The notes under the pieces were generated by a model. That model had not been told where the DNA came from, ran no database searches, and saw only the letters and a list, made by a program, of their open reading frames with translations. From CALKJU01 sp046349355 (GTDB lineage Bacteria; Pseudomonadota; Alphaproteobacteria; Geminicoccales; Geminicoccaceae), in the NCBI GenBank assembly GCA_046349355.1, contig JAXMCM010000019.1, positions 186,001 through 250,000 on the forward strand: a stretch of 64,000 bases of DNA, written 5' to 3'. Of this stretch, positions 8,407 through 19,269 are shown piece by piece (the first letter of the stretch is position 1; each line of letters begins with the position of its first letter). A program made the translations under genes and the position numbers.

Positions 8407-9666
8407 ATGGCCGCGCTCAGCCACGCGATCCGCGCTGCCCGCCACCGGGCCTCGTTCGCCCACCGCGCCGGCTACCTGCCGGAAAGCCTCGCCGTGCTGC
8501 ACGACTGGCACAAGGCGCTGCGGGCGACCGTGGCCGGGCATCGTGCCGCCGGCCGGCTGCAGCGCGCGCCGTCCGTCGCCCGGCTGCAGCGGCTGATCGA
8601 CACCGACCCGATCGTCCGCCTCTACCTCGACCGGATGATCGACGAGGTCCCGCCCGAGCAGCGCCACGTCGCCGACATCCCCGAGCTGCTCGACCAGCTC
8701 GACCACATCGTCCGGCTGGCGCCGGAGTGGGAGACCGACAAGAGCAAGCGCGTGTTCTTCCCGATGTCGGCGCTGTTCGGGGTGATGATGACGACCGACG
8801 CCGGCATGGCGGTGTTCCGCTATCCGGCGTTCAACGACAGCCTGCGCGACATCCTGAAGGAATGGTGCGCCTACCTCGACAGCCCCGCCAGCCGCTCGGT
8901 CCTCAACGAGGGCCCCAACGGCTGGCTCAGCCCGCCGGCCTTCGCCTACAATAAGCTCGACGAGTTCGTGATTCCCGACCGCTCGGCGCCGGCCTGGGGC
9001 TGGCCTTCCTTCAACGCCTTCTTCCATCGCCAGATCCGCAGCGAGGTCCGGCCGATCGCCGGTCCGGGCGATCCCGCGGTCGTCGTCTCCGCCAACGACG
9101 GGACGATGTTCAGCATCCAGCGCAAGGTCCAGGCGACCACCCGCTTCTGGCTGAAGGGCCAGCCCTACTCGCTGCACGACATGCTGGCCGGCAGCCCGTA
9201 CACCAAGCGCTTCGTCGGCGGCGACGTCTTTCAGACCTTCCTCAGCGGTGCCGACTTCCATCGCTGGCACGCGCCGATCGACGGCATCGTGCGGGAGGCC
9301 CGCGTCGTCGACGGCCTGATGTTCAGCAATGCCGAAAGCGAGCAGTGCGACCCGTCCGGCACCGACTCGCAGGGCTACGAGACGGCGGTCAACACCCGCG
9401 GCCTCGTCGTCATCGAGAGCGACCGCCCGGCGCTCGGCCTGGTCTGCGTCATTCCGGTCGGCATCACCGAGATCTCGTCGGTGACGATCGACGTCGACGT
9501 CGGCCGGCGGGTGACCAAGGGCGAGGAGATCGGCCGGTTCAGCTATGGCGGCTCGACGCTGGCCCTCGTCTTCCAGCCCGGCGCCATCGCGAAGTTCACC
9601 GTCGCCGCCGGCGAGGATCCGCCGGCGACGGTCAAGGTCAACGCGCAGATCGCCGTGGCGAACTGA
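8407..9666 (+). CDS. Phosphatidylserine-decarboxylase-like pyruvoyl enzyme, copy 2
   Basis: 419 residues, frame intact. It is a diverged paralogue of the gene just upstream, with the same architecture: N-terminal PSD-associated domain, SFNAFFHRQIRSEVRPI, SANDGTMF, DFHRWHAPIDGIVREA and YGGSTLALVFQPGAI, predicted cleavage before Ser at about residue 383. The copies differ in the processing site (GSS against GST) and around the first 60 residues, which suggests different substrates or a heteromer rather than simple redundancy. It ends three bases from the convergent creatininase gene. Confidence 0.85.
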   Translation: MAALSHAIRAARHRASFAHRAGYLPESLAVLHDWHKALRATVAGHRAAGRLQRAPSVARLQRLIDTDPIVRLYLDRMIDEVPPEQRHVADIPELLDQLDHIVRLAPEWETDKSKRVFFPMSALFGVMMTTDAGMAVFRYPAFNDSLRDILKEWCAYLDSPASRSVLNEGPNGWLSPPAFAYNKLDEFVIPDRSAPAWGWPSFNAFFHRQIRSEVRPIAGPGDPAVVVSANDGTMFSIQRKVQATTRFWLKGQPYSLHDMLAGSPYTKRFVGGDVFQTFLSGADFHRWHAPIDGIVREARVVDGLMFSNAESEQCDPSGTDSQGYETAVNTRGLVVIESDRPALGLVCVIPVGITEISSVTIDVDVGRRVTKGEEIGRFSYGGSTLALVFQPGAIAKFTVAAGEDPPATVKVNAQIAVAN

Positions 9667-9669
9667 GGC

Positions 9670-10499
9670 TCACGCCGTCTTCGGCGGCGTCGTCCCGCAG
9701 CGCAGGTCGGCCTCGGTCAGGGCCAGCAGGTCGCGGGCCAGCACCAGCACGTGCTCGACCGCCGCGTCGACGATCCGCCGGCCCTTCTCGGCCGTCGACG
9801 TCGTCGGATCGCCCATCGCACCGGTGCGGCTGTCGCGGGCGAAGTCCCAGGGATCATCACCGGCCCGGGCTCGCGGAAGTCGGTGCAGGAATAGGTGACG
9901 AGCTGGCGCGGCATGTCGGGCCCGGCCTGGCTCATGTCGACCCGCTCGGCGCGCAGGTGCAGCTGGATCGAGGTCTCCATCTCGCAGGCGTGGCCGAGCC
10001 CGCCGATCGGCGAGTCGTTGACCTCGCGCAGCGTGTCCTTGACCAGCTGCCAGTAGGAGACGACGGCCGGCGAGATGCCGACCTCCTCGCTGATCCGGAT
10101 CGCCGTGGCGCTCAGCACGCCCATGTTCCCGCCATGCCCGTTGAGGAACAGGATGCGGTAGAAGCGGTGCTTCCAGAACGAGGCGACGATGTCGACCAGC
10201 AGGTCGCTCATCGTGCTCATCTTCAGCGAGATCGTCCCCGGATAGGCCATGTGGTGCGGCGACGTCCCCCACCAGATCGGCGGCGCCACCAGCACGTTGC
10301 CGATGCCGTCCCGCATCGCCCGCTCGGCGACGCGCAGCGCCATCTCGCTCGCGTTCTTGATGTCGGTGTCGATCGGCAGGTGATGGCCGTGCTGCTCGAT
10401 GGCGCCGGTCGGCTGGATGATCAGCGTCCGGTCGCGGTCGAGCGCCGCGATCTCGTTCCAGCGCAGCTCCCAGAACCGGTAGGAGGAGGGGTTGGCCAT
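9670..10499 (-). CDS. Creatininase family amidohydrolase (frame broken once)
   Basis: About 276 residues. Creatininase-family metal-binding motifs are clear: GAIEQHGHHLPIDTDI, FLNGHGGNMGVL and GHACEMETS. This family includes creatinine amidohydrolase and enzymes acting on other small cyclic or linear amides. The C-terminus is out of frame after FREPGPVMIP because a C run near 9852 is one base short; repaired, it continues WDFARDSRTGAMGDP and ends KTA at 9670. Start is ATG at 10499. It is the last gene of the minus-strand amide operon, downstream of the amidase. Confidence 0.87.
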
Positions 10500-10601
10500 G
10501 GTCCCGCCGCTGTCTCCGCAAGCCTGCCGCGACGCGCGGCGCGCCATTGTCGCCGCCTGCCGCGCCAAGCCAAGTCCCTGCCCGCGCGTGGCTGCCCGGC
10601 T

Positions 10602-11924
10602 TCAGGCCGAGGGCGGCGGCGGGGTCGGCCCGAGGATCGTCTCGAGCGCCCCGGCCGTCTCCAGCAGTGCCGCGTCCTCGTGCGGCCGGCCCATCACCTG
10701 CAGACCGCTGGGCAGGCCGTCGCCATCGAGGCCGGCCGGTATCGAGATCGCCGGATAGCCGATGACGTTGCCCAGCACGGTGAAGCGGATGATCGTGAAC
10801 AGCCCGGCATCCGGATCGCCCGTCACCCGCACCGGCTGGCCGCTCCGCGGCGGCTGCACCGGCACGGTCGGCATCAGCACCGCGTCGAAGGGCCGGATCA
10901 GCGCCGCGAAGCGGGCGCGCAGCACGCTCCGCAGCCGCTGCGCATCGACATAGGTCCGCTGCGACCACGCCTCGCCCAGGCAGATCAGGCCGCGGATCGG
11001 CTGGTCGTAGAGCGCCGACTTCGTCCGCAGCAGCTCGAGATGCGATGACGTGACCTCGGGATAGACCGTGGCGATGCACAGGTAGGGCGCAAGCTCGAAG
11101 CCGGCCATCGATAGGCCGGTCAGCGACACGCCGGCGGCGCGCAACCGGTCCAGCGTCGCCTGGTAGTGCGCCCAGACGACCGGCTCGACCCGGCCCATCG
11201 AGTCGTCCGCGAGGTAGGCGAGCCGCGGCGGCCGCGAACGGGGCGCCGGCACGTCGTCCGGCCGCAGCGCGCTCCAGACGCGGCGCTGGTCGGCGGCGGT
11301 CGCCGTGAAGAAGCCGACGCTGTCGATGCTCCACGCCGCCCCGGCGACGCCTGCCAGCGGGATGGCGCCGAAGGTCGGCTTGAAGCCGGCGATGCCGGTG
11401 AACGAGGCCGGCATCCGCACCGAGCCGCCGCTGTCGGTGCCGAGCGAGAGATGGACCTGGCGCAGCGCCACGGCACTGGCCGAGCCGCCGCTCGAGCCGC
11501 CGCAGGTGCGGCCCCTGTCCCACGGGTTGACGGTGCTGCCGAACAGCGCGTTGGCGCCGCTGATGCCGAGCGCGAACTCGTGCATGTTGTTCTTGCCGAG
11601 CGAGATCGCCCCGGCGGCCTTGAGCGCCGCGACGACCGCGGCGTCGCGCGCGGCCGGCGGCGCGTCCGCCAGCACCTTCGAGCCGCAGGTGGTGGTGATC
11701 CCGGCCTCGTCGATGTTGTCCTTGACGCTGAACAGGCAGCCGAGCAGCGCGTCGGAACGGCGCCCCGAGGCTGCTGCGGGATCGTCCGCGACGCGGATGA
11801 AGCTCTTGAACGGCCCGCCATCGGTGCCGAGCCCGGCCACAGCGGCGCTCCGCGCGAGTGCCGTCGCGGCCTCGGGCCGGCCGGCGCAGGCGGCGAGCGC
11901 CGCCGGCAGGTCAGGCAGCGCCAT
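10602..11924 (-). CDS. Amidase signature family hydrolase (AtzE-like by context)
   Basis: 440 residues, intact. The Ser-cisSer-Lys triad of amidase signature enzymes is present: Lys in CLFSVKDNIDEAG, the cis-Ser in CGGSSGGSASAVAL and the nucleophile in LGTDSGGSVRMPASFTG. The start at 11924 is the ATG that overlaps the end of the small AtzG-like gene by 14 bases; longer starts read into non-family sequence. AtzE (1-carboxybiuret hydrolase) and relatives work as a complex with AtzG-type small subunits, which fits the gene pair here. The actual amide substrate is not evident. Confidence 0.88.
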   Translation of the reverse strand: MALPDLPAALAACAGRPEAATALARSAAVAGLGTDGGPFKSFIRVADDPAAASGRRSDALLGCLFSVKDNIDEAGITTTCGSKVLADAPPAARDAAVVAALKAAGAISLGKNNMHEFALGISGANALFGSTVNPWDRGRTCGGSSGGSASAVALRQVHLSLGTDSGGSVRMPASFTGIAGFKPTFGAIPLAGVAGAAWSIDSVGFFTATAADQRRVWSALRPDDVPAPRSRPPRLAYLADDSMGRVEPVVWAHYQATLDRLRAAGVSLTGLSMAGFELAPYLCIATVYPEVTSSHLELLRTKSALYDQPIRGLICLGEAWSQRTYVDAQRLRSVLRARFAALIRPFDAVLMPTVPVQPPRSGQPVRVTGDPDAGLFTIIRFTVLGNVIGYPAISIPAGLDGDGLPSGLQVMGRPHEDAALLETAGALETILGPTPPPPSA

Positions 11925-12141
11925 CGTCGTCTCCGGGCGGCGGCAGGCGCGCCGGCGGGTGCCAGCCCGGCACCGCATCGGCGAAGGCGGGATCTTCGCG
12001 CGCCGCCTCGATCGCCGCCTCGGTCTCGGCCTTGAGCTTCGCCAGCCACGGCAGGTCGAGGCCGGCCGGATCGATCCCGGCCCGGGCCAGCAGGGCACCG
12101 AGCACGGCCGCCGGATCGTCGTCGCGCATGGCCCTGGTCAT
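11911..12141 (-). CDS. AtzG-like / DUF4089-type small amidase subunit
   Basis: A 76-residue acidic helical protein (DDPAAVLGALLARAGIDPAG, then LPWLAKLKAETEAA and a Pro-rich tail). Its size, composition and position just before an amidase match the AtzG-like family (PF13318 type), which binds and stabilises its partner amidase. It overlaps the upstream gene by ATGA (12138-12141) and the amidase by 14 bases, so all three are probably translationally coupled. Confidence 0.7.
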   Translation of the reverse strand: MTRAMRDDDPAAVLGALLARAGIDPAGLDLPWLAKLKAETEAAIEAAREDPAFADAVPGWHPPARLPPPGDDDGAA

Positions 12142-13091
12142 GCCGTGGCGTGCCGGATGCCGCCATGCATCGTCGGCTGCCCGCTCATCTGCTTGAGCAC
12201 GCCGTCGACGGTCAGCGTCATCACCTCGAACATCGCCCGGCCGATCAGCTTGCCGTCGGCGTAGACCGGCGCCCCGTACTGGACCACGGCGCCGATATGC
12301 GTGCCCTTGACCGCCAGCGGGTCGGCCGTGGTCAGGTACTGCGCCGTGCCGGCCGCATCGCAGAAGATCGCCATCTCCGGCCCGAGCCGCACCGGCAGGT
12401 CGGCCGGCATGAAGATCGTGGCGTCGGGCCCGGGCACCCCGAGCATGGCGTCGAGCGTGATCTGCGCCATCAGCGGCGCCAGCACGAGGTGCGGCCGGAT
12501 GGCGTTGTAGAACACGATCACCCTGGCGCGGCCGTCCGGCGATTCCTGGGCGAGCTCGCTCATGTCGGGCTTGCGGCGCAGCACGCGCTCGGTGTTGCGG
12601 CCGTAGAGGCGCCCGGTCACGTCCAGCGCGATCAGGCCGCAGTCGGCCTCGGGGTTGCGGCCGATGACATGGTCGACCGCCTCCTGCGGGCTCCTGCCGG
12701 CGCGCATCAGCTCCAGCGCCTGGTCGTTCATCGGCACGCCGTCGACGCCGACCTGGATCGGCAGCCGGTGGCCGGTGACCAGGCCGACCTTGGGATCGGC
12801 CGCCACCAGCTTGACGAGGTCGGGCCGCTCCGGGCCGCTCGAGATCAGCGCCGCGAACCGGGCGGTGGCGATCGCCTCCGGCGGCTCGACGCCGGTGGTC
12901 TCGCCCTCGAGGAACAGGGTGCTCGAGCCGCCGCGCTGGGTCTCGCTGCGCAGCAGGCGGCCGTCGTCGGTGATCGCGGCATAGGTGGCGAAGCCGCCGA
13001 TGCTGCCGGTGCCGACGCGCTCGGCGGCGCGCAGGCCCTTGAAGATGCCGATGCCGGCGTTGGGGCCGAAGGCGGCGATGCCGATCGTCAT
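12138..13091 (-). CDS. Conserved protein of unknown function (possibly DUF6963-like)
   Basis: 317 residues, intact. It begins MTIGIAAFGPNAGIGIFKGL and contains repeated Gly-rich beta segments (GTGSIGGFATYAAITDDGRL, ETQRGGSSTLFLEG) and a C-terminal VKGTHIGAVVQYGAPVYADG. There is no signal peptide or membrane segment. I do not recognise a catalytic motif with certainty; the family name is from memory and tentative. The early Ser/Thr-rich strand pairs recall Ntn-type hydrolases, but that is only a resemblance. Position between an ABC importer and the amidase pair implies a step in the same catabolic route. Confidence 0.6.
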   Translation of the reverse strand: MTIGIAAFGPNAGIGIFKGLRAAERVGTGSIGGFATYAAITDDGRLLRSETQRGGSSTLFLEGETTGVEPPEAIATARFAALISSGPERPDLVKLVAADPKVGLVTGHRLPIQVGVDGVPMNDQALELMRAGRSPQEAVDHVIGRNPEADCGLIALDVTGRLYGRNTERVLRRKPDMSELAQESPDGRARVIVFYNAIRPHLVLAPLMAQITLDAMLGVPGPDATIFMPADLPVRLGPEMAIFCDAAGTAQYLTTADPLAVKGTHIGAVVQYGAPVYADGKLIGRAMFEVMTLTVDGVLKQMSGQPTMHGGIRHATA

Positions 13092-13097
13092 GGGCGA

Positions 13098-13984
13098 TCA
13101 GTCTCCCTGGGTGGTGACCGGGTCGGCGACATTGAGCCGGGTGATGTAGCGCTGGGCGAGGATCGCCAGGATCAGCGGCGGGATCGCCGACAGCATGCTG
13201 GCGGCGGCGAACAGGGTGAGGCCGAGATTGGCCGTGCCGGTGCTGGGCATGGTCGGCGACAGGCCGAGCAGCGCCGGCGCCAGCGTCTGCTTGGCCGTGC
13301 CGCCGGTCAGGATCAGGGCGAACAGCAGCTCGTTCCAGGCCGTCAGGAAGGCGATGACGAAGGCCGCGGCGATGCCGGTGCCGCCATCGGCACGGTGACG
13401 TGCCACAGCGCCCGCAGCCGCGAGCAGCCGTCGATCCGCGCCGCCCGCTCGATGTCCTGCGGCAGCCCGGCGAAGTAGCCCATCAGCACCCAGGTCATCA
13501 GCGGGATGACCGCGGTCAGGTAGGTGACGACCAGCCCGGTATAGGTGCCGACCAGCCGCAGCGCCGAGAGGATCACGAAGTAGGGGATCAGGATGGCGAT
13601 CGGCGGCAGCACGCGCACCGACAGGAGGATGAACAGCAGGGTGCTCTTGAACGGGAAGCGGTAGCGGCCGAAGGCGTAGCCGCCGAGCACGGCCAGCGCC
13701 GTGCCGATCACCGCCACCGGGATGGCGACGATGGCGCTGTTCACGAAGCCCCGGCCGATCGCCTCGGCCTGGCCGCCGAACACCTCGTTCATCCGGTCGA
13801 TGCCGAGGATGGCGCGGTAGGTGGCGAGGCTGATGTCGCTGGGCCAGCGGACGAGGCCGCCGATCAGGTCGGCCAGCGGGATCAGCGACGCCCACAGCAT
13901 CACCAGCAGCGGCACCAGCGTCCACAGCGCGACGAAGGCGACGCCGGCGCCGAGGGCGAGCCGCTGGCCGGGCGAGGCCATCAT
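13098..13984 (-). CDS. Sugar-type ABC transporter permease, MalG/UgpE-like (frame broken once)
   Basis: About 295 residues with six predicted membrane helices. The EAA loop reads GLPQDIERAARIDGCSRLRALWHVTVPMAAPGIAAAF once the frame break near 13383 (CCC read as CC) is repaired. After it come NELLFALILTGG and a C-terminal YITRLN typical of MalG/UgpE proteins. ATGATG at 13984 overlaps the stop of the preceding permease. Inner-membrane half of the importer with the three genes upstream. Confidence 0.88.
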
Positions 13985-14938
13985 GGCGCTGCCGCCGTGG
14001 CGAGGGCGGGAGCGCCGGCCGTCGCCGCCGGCAGCTCGATCTGCACGACCCGGCGGCGGCGCATCAGCACGATGAAGTAGAGCGTGGTGATGACCATGCC
14101 GACGGCGACGAGGACGTAGGCGGCGGCGGCGGCCAGGCCGTACTTCGAGAACTCGAAGGTGTAGCGGAAGATCAGCATCGGGAAGGTCTGCGATGCCGTC
14201 CCCGGCCCGCCGCGGGTCATCGCGAACAGGATGTCGAAGCTGCGGAAGGCCTCGACCGTCACCACCACGAGCACGACCATGATCGTCGAGCGCAGGTGCG
14301 GCAGGGTGACGTGGAAGAAGCGCTTCACCGCCGAGGCACGGTCGATCCGCGCCGCCTGGTAGAGGCTCTCCGGCACGCTCTGCAGGGCGGCGAGGAAGAA
14401 GAAGGCACCCAGCGGCGCGACATGCCAGACGAAGGCCGTGGCGACCCAGTAGAGCGCCGAGGTCTCGGTGATCCAGGCGTGGTTGGCCTCGACCAGGCCC
14501 AGCGGGTGGAAGATGCCGGTGAGCGCCCCGAAGGTCGGGTTGAGGATGAAGATCCAGGCGGTGGCGGTGGCCACCTCGGAGATCGCCCAGGGCAGCAGGA
14601 TCATCGCCCGCAGGACGTTGCGGCCGGGAAACTCCTCGTTCAGCACCAGCGCCATGCCGAGGCCCAGCAGCAGCGAGAAGACGACCGCGAAGGCGGTGAA
14701 CTTGAGGCTGCGGATCAGCGCTTCCACGCCCTCGCCGGTGCCCAGCACCCGCTCGTAGTGCTTGGTCCCGATGAAGATCGAGCGCTTGAGGATGACGTTG
14801 GTGTCGTGGGTGCTGATCCACGCGGCATAGACCAGGGCGCGATGATCAGCACCGCGGTCACGAAGATCAGGATGCCGACGATGGTCAGCGCGAAGGTCGC
14901 GTCCGACCGTGCCAGGGAGGGACCGGTGGCGGTTCGGC

Positions 14939-14942
<4 letters not shown>
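13981..14942 (-). CDS. Sugar-type ABC transporter permease, MalF/UgpA-like (frame broken once)
   Basis: About 320 residues. The N-terminus (MSRTATGPSLARSD, first membrane helix TFALTIVGILIFVTAVLII) is out of frame with the rest; loss of one C near 14838 explains it. Then come SLKFTAFAVVFSLLLGLGMA, LLPWAISEVATATAWIF and an EAA loop SVPESLYQAARIDRASAVKR. The stop overlaps the next permease, and the ATG at 14942 overlaps the end of the ATPase gene, so the transporter is tightly coupled. Confidence 0.86.
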
Positions 14943-16054
<1,112 letters not shown>

Positions 16055-16096
16055 CCAGCCTCCTCCATGACCATCGTCACGCCTTCCTCGACGGGC

Positions 16097-17501
16097 TCAG
16101 GTCGGGACGTACTGCGAGCGCAGGTCCTCCCAGCTCGTCTTCATCGCGGTGACCACCTCGGTCGGCGTCATCGTCCCCTTGAGCAGCAGCTCGTCCTCGA
16201 TCATCAGCTGCATGGCGACCTCCCACTCCTGGTGCCAGCCGGCCTTCAGGCAGTTGCCGCCGGTGGCCTTCTGCCGGCCCTCGAACAGCCACTGGTAGCT
16301 CTCGTTGGCGAGCGGCGGGTACATCCACTTGAGGATGGCGGCCTTGACCTCCGGGTCATCGTAGACCTCGGCGAACGGCACCTGCAGGTTGGCGAGCTTG
16401 GCCCACGCCTTGTGCATCCGCAGCTCGCCTTCCTTGTCGCGCCAGCTGAACGACTTCATGAAGTTGAAGGCGGCCTCGAGCTCGGCGTCGCTGCGCGGCG
16501 TGTTGCTCATGACATGCAGCGCGTGGCCGACCAGCGTCGTCCCGTGCGTCTCGCCCGGCATCACCGGGTTCATGTTGAAGAACGCCGCGAACTCGCCGTT
16601 GGCCGGATCGGCGTAGGCGAAGCTGTTGTAGTCCGACTGCGGATGGAAGGCGTGCAGGCCCTTCATCCACGAGCTCGCCATCTGCGGCTCCTGCCAGGTC
16701 AGGATGGCGCGCGGCACCAGCTCCTCGTCCCACCAGCGCTTCCAGTCGCTGAGCACGCGCAGGATCGGCGTATCCAGGCCGAAGGTCGCCTTCATGTCGT
16801 CGTCGACCAGGAGGTCGCCCTCCGACGCGCAGTGGGCGTAGAGCGCCCAGGGCGTGCCGGTCCACGACTTGAACCAGGTCGGCAGGATCGGATGCTCGAC
16901 GATCCCCTTCTGCTTCAGGTCCTTGGCCTGCTTGTAGATGTCCTCCCAGGTCTGCGGGTAGTCGGCCGGGTTGGCCGTCGCCGCGTAGCCGCCGGCCGCC
17001 AGCACCTTCTCGTTGCGGAACAGGCAGTAGGGGCCGCCATTGTAGTAGGTCAGGCCGATCCGCTTGCGGTCCGGCCAGGACAGGGCGTCGAAGCCGATGC
17101 CCGGGAACTCCTCCTTGGTGATCACGTCGAGCTGCGGCATGTCGTCGATCGGCCGGATCCATTCGGCCGCGAACCAGCGCGAGGCACTGGCCGCGCTGGG
17201 CGCGGAACAGGTCGAAGCGCTGGCCCGAGACCAGCTTGGTCTCCATCACCGCGCCATAGTCGCCGGAGGTCGGCTGCAGGGTCACCGGGAAGCCGTACTG
17301 CTCGGTGAAGATCTTCGCGTTGGCGGCGATGATCTCGTCGCCGAACGGCCAGAAGGTGTAGTTCAGCTCGATCTGCTGGGCCTGCGCCCGCAGCGCCGGC
17401 AGGCCGGCCAGCGCCGCTCCCGTGGCACCCAGTCCCAGGCTCTTCAGCAGCTGCCGGCGATTGAACGCCGTCGCCGTCGGAAAGAGATGCGCTCTGCTCA
17501 T
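16097..17501 (-). CDS. Extracellular solute-binding protein, UgpB/COG1653 type (frame broken once)
   Basis: About 468 residues. The leader contains NRRQLLKSLGLGATGAAL, a Tat-like RR motif, with cleavage near RAQA-QQ. The mature part begins IELNYTFWPFGDEIIAANAK, as in family 1 solute-binding proteins. Frame changes near 17195 (two bases missing in a GCGCGG run); both halves then read cleanly, for example WPDRKRIGLTYYNGGPYCLF and a C-terminal WEDLRSQYVPT. Periplasmic receptor for the three-component importer downstream. Confidence 0.87.
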
Positions 17502-17594
17502 CGCTTGGTCTCCACCATGGCTGGTTGCGCGCGTACGGAGGGGATGGGCGAACCGGGGCGCGGCCCGGGACGGGGCGGCAGTCAGGGACGGCGG

Positions 17595-18868
17595 TCATCG
17601 CTCGACCCCGAGCAGCGAGGCGGCGAGCAGCGCGTTGATCCGCGTCGCCTGCAGCAGCTGGGCGACCGGGACGCGCTCGTCGTCCGAGTGGGCCAGGGGC
17701 GATGTCGCCCGGCCCGAAGACGATCACCGGCACCTTCCAGCCGGCGTTGAACAGCGCCCCGTCCGACCAGAACGGCACGCCGACCGGCTCGCCGGCGACG
17801 TCGGCCAGCCGCCCGGCCAGCCGCAGGCATTCGCGCACCAGCGCGTGGTCGGGGTCGGTATCCAGCGGCGGATGGGAGTCGAGCTCCGGGCAGGCCGGGG
17901 TGAAATGGGCGGTCACCGCCGGTCCGGCGCCGGCCGCCGCCTCCGCCAGCGCCTGCAGCCGCGCCAGCATCGTACCGAGCTCGCTGCCGGGCAGGCGGCG
18001 ATGATCGAGGGTGACGGTGCAGGTGTCGGGCACCGTCCCGCCGGCCGGCTTGCGCAGCGGCCCGCCGCCGAACGCGGTGGCCGCCTCGCTCCGGGCGAAG
18101 CCGATGATCGACGAGACGTTGATGGTGGCCGGCCCGACCAGGGGTGGGCGCGGCGCGCAGCTCCGGCGCCAGCTCGTGCTCCACGGCCTTCACCACCGCC
18201 GCGGCGCGGTAGACGGCGTTGGTCGCCTTCTCCGGCCGGCTCGAGTGGCCGGCGATGCCCGGCACGTCGATGCGGTAGTAGTCGAAGCCCTTGTGGGCGA
18301 CGGCGACCTGCAGGTTGGTCGGCTCGGCGACGATGACCATGTCGGCTGCCGGTCCGTTCTGCACCACGTCGAGGCTGCCGAGGTTGGTGGCGTCCTCCTC
18401 GGCGATGGCGCCGGTGAACAGCAGGTCGCCGCCGAGCCGGATGCCGGCGCGCTTCAGCGCGATCATGGCGCAGGCCTGGGCGACGAGGCCGCCCTTCATG
18501 TCGCACGAGCCGCGGCCGGTGATCTCGCCGTCGACGATCCGCGGCGTGAACGGATCGGCCATGGTGCCGGGCGGCACGGTGTCGGTATGGCCGTTGAACA
18601 TGAGCCGCGGCCCGCCGGCCGTGCCGCGCAGCGTGCCGACGACGTTGGGCCGCCCCGGGCGCACCGGCCGCAGCTCGGTCTCGATGCCCTCGGCGTCGAG
18701 CAGGCGGTGCAGGAACTCGGCGACCGCGGTCTCGTGGCCCGGCGCCGAGCGGTGCGATTCCAGCCGGATCGACGCCATCGTGGTCTCGACGATCTCCGCG
18801 TCGGGCATGCAGGCCGTCAGGATCCGCCCCAGCTCGTCCTCGTCATCCAGGCTCACCCGTCCGACCAC
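17595..18868 (-). CDS. M20 family metallohydrolase (ArgE/DapE-like), frame broken twice
   Basis: About 425 residues after repair near 18140 (two C lost) and 17700 (two bases lost). Zinc-site residues are visible: FNGHTDTVPPG, GRGSCDMKGGLVA, catalytic Glu in GAIAEEDATN, VAEPTNLQ and a C-terminal PLAHSDDERV. The dimerisation-domain His is in GIAGHSSRPEKA. The family cleaves N-acyl, N-carbamoyl or peptide bonds. Start is uncertain: GTG 18868 has GGGAG at good spacing, GTG 18856 is the alternative. First enzyme gene of the minus-strand operon. Confidence 0.85.
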
Positions 18869-19269
18869 GCGCTCGCTCCCGTCCCTTGCCACCTGATCCC
18901 GTCGATCCCTTGTATTCGGCCGCCCGCCACGGCCTTCGCCTGCAGAATTCCCCTGTCGTTTCTCCCGCCGCCACGTACTTCCCGGACAAGGGAACAGCGT
19001 TTGCTCCCGGCCTTCTGCCGAGAACATGCGTCTGTTCCTGTGTTGCCCGAATGAAGACCGGAAGGGAGACGCCAAGCTCGGGCCGCGTCTTGCCCCTAGC
19101 CTGCCAGTGTCGTCGCTTCGACACGCCCGACTGGCTCTGACGCTACTTCGGAGAAAATAGCTCCGCAAACATTTTTTCGCGGTTTCGCTGCGCAAAATAG
19201 CGCCAACGGCTGCCCAAATGTTGCGATACTACATTTGACGGCAGGCTGCGTGCGCCGGTGCGGGGCGAT
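18869..19269 (-). other. 401-base leader/control region between rpiR-type gene and M20 gene
   Basis: No coding potential on either strand that I can support. GC content falls in 19145-19240, where the operator-like repeats described separately lie. On the minus strand this is upstream of the M20-ABC-amidase genes, so it should hold their promoter, but I could not pick a clean -35/-10 pair. Confidence 0.5.
19149..19237. promoter_or_regulatory. Cluster of operator-like repeats at head of amide operon
   Basis: Three dyads in 89 bases: CGGAG-N7-CTCCG (19149-19165), GCGC-N6-GCGC (19190-19203) and CAAATG-N11-CATTTG (19215-19237). The first two share the core AAAATAG at 19154 and 19194, exactly 40 bases apart, so on the same helix face. 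The block sits between the RpiR-type regulator and the genes it probably controls. Confidence 0.5.

Noticed and set aside
9670..10499. Calling the enzyme creatinine amidohydrolase outright
   Set aside because: The family covers other amides and no creatinase gene is nearby.
18896..19140. Open frame in the control region before the M20 gene
   Set aside because: No ribosome site, no family similarity, codon composition unlike neighbours.
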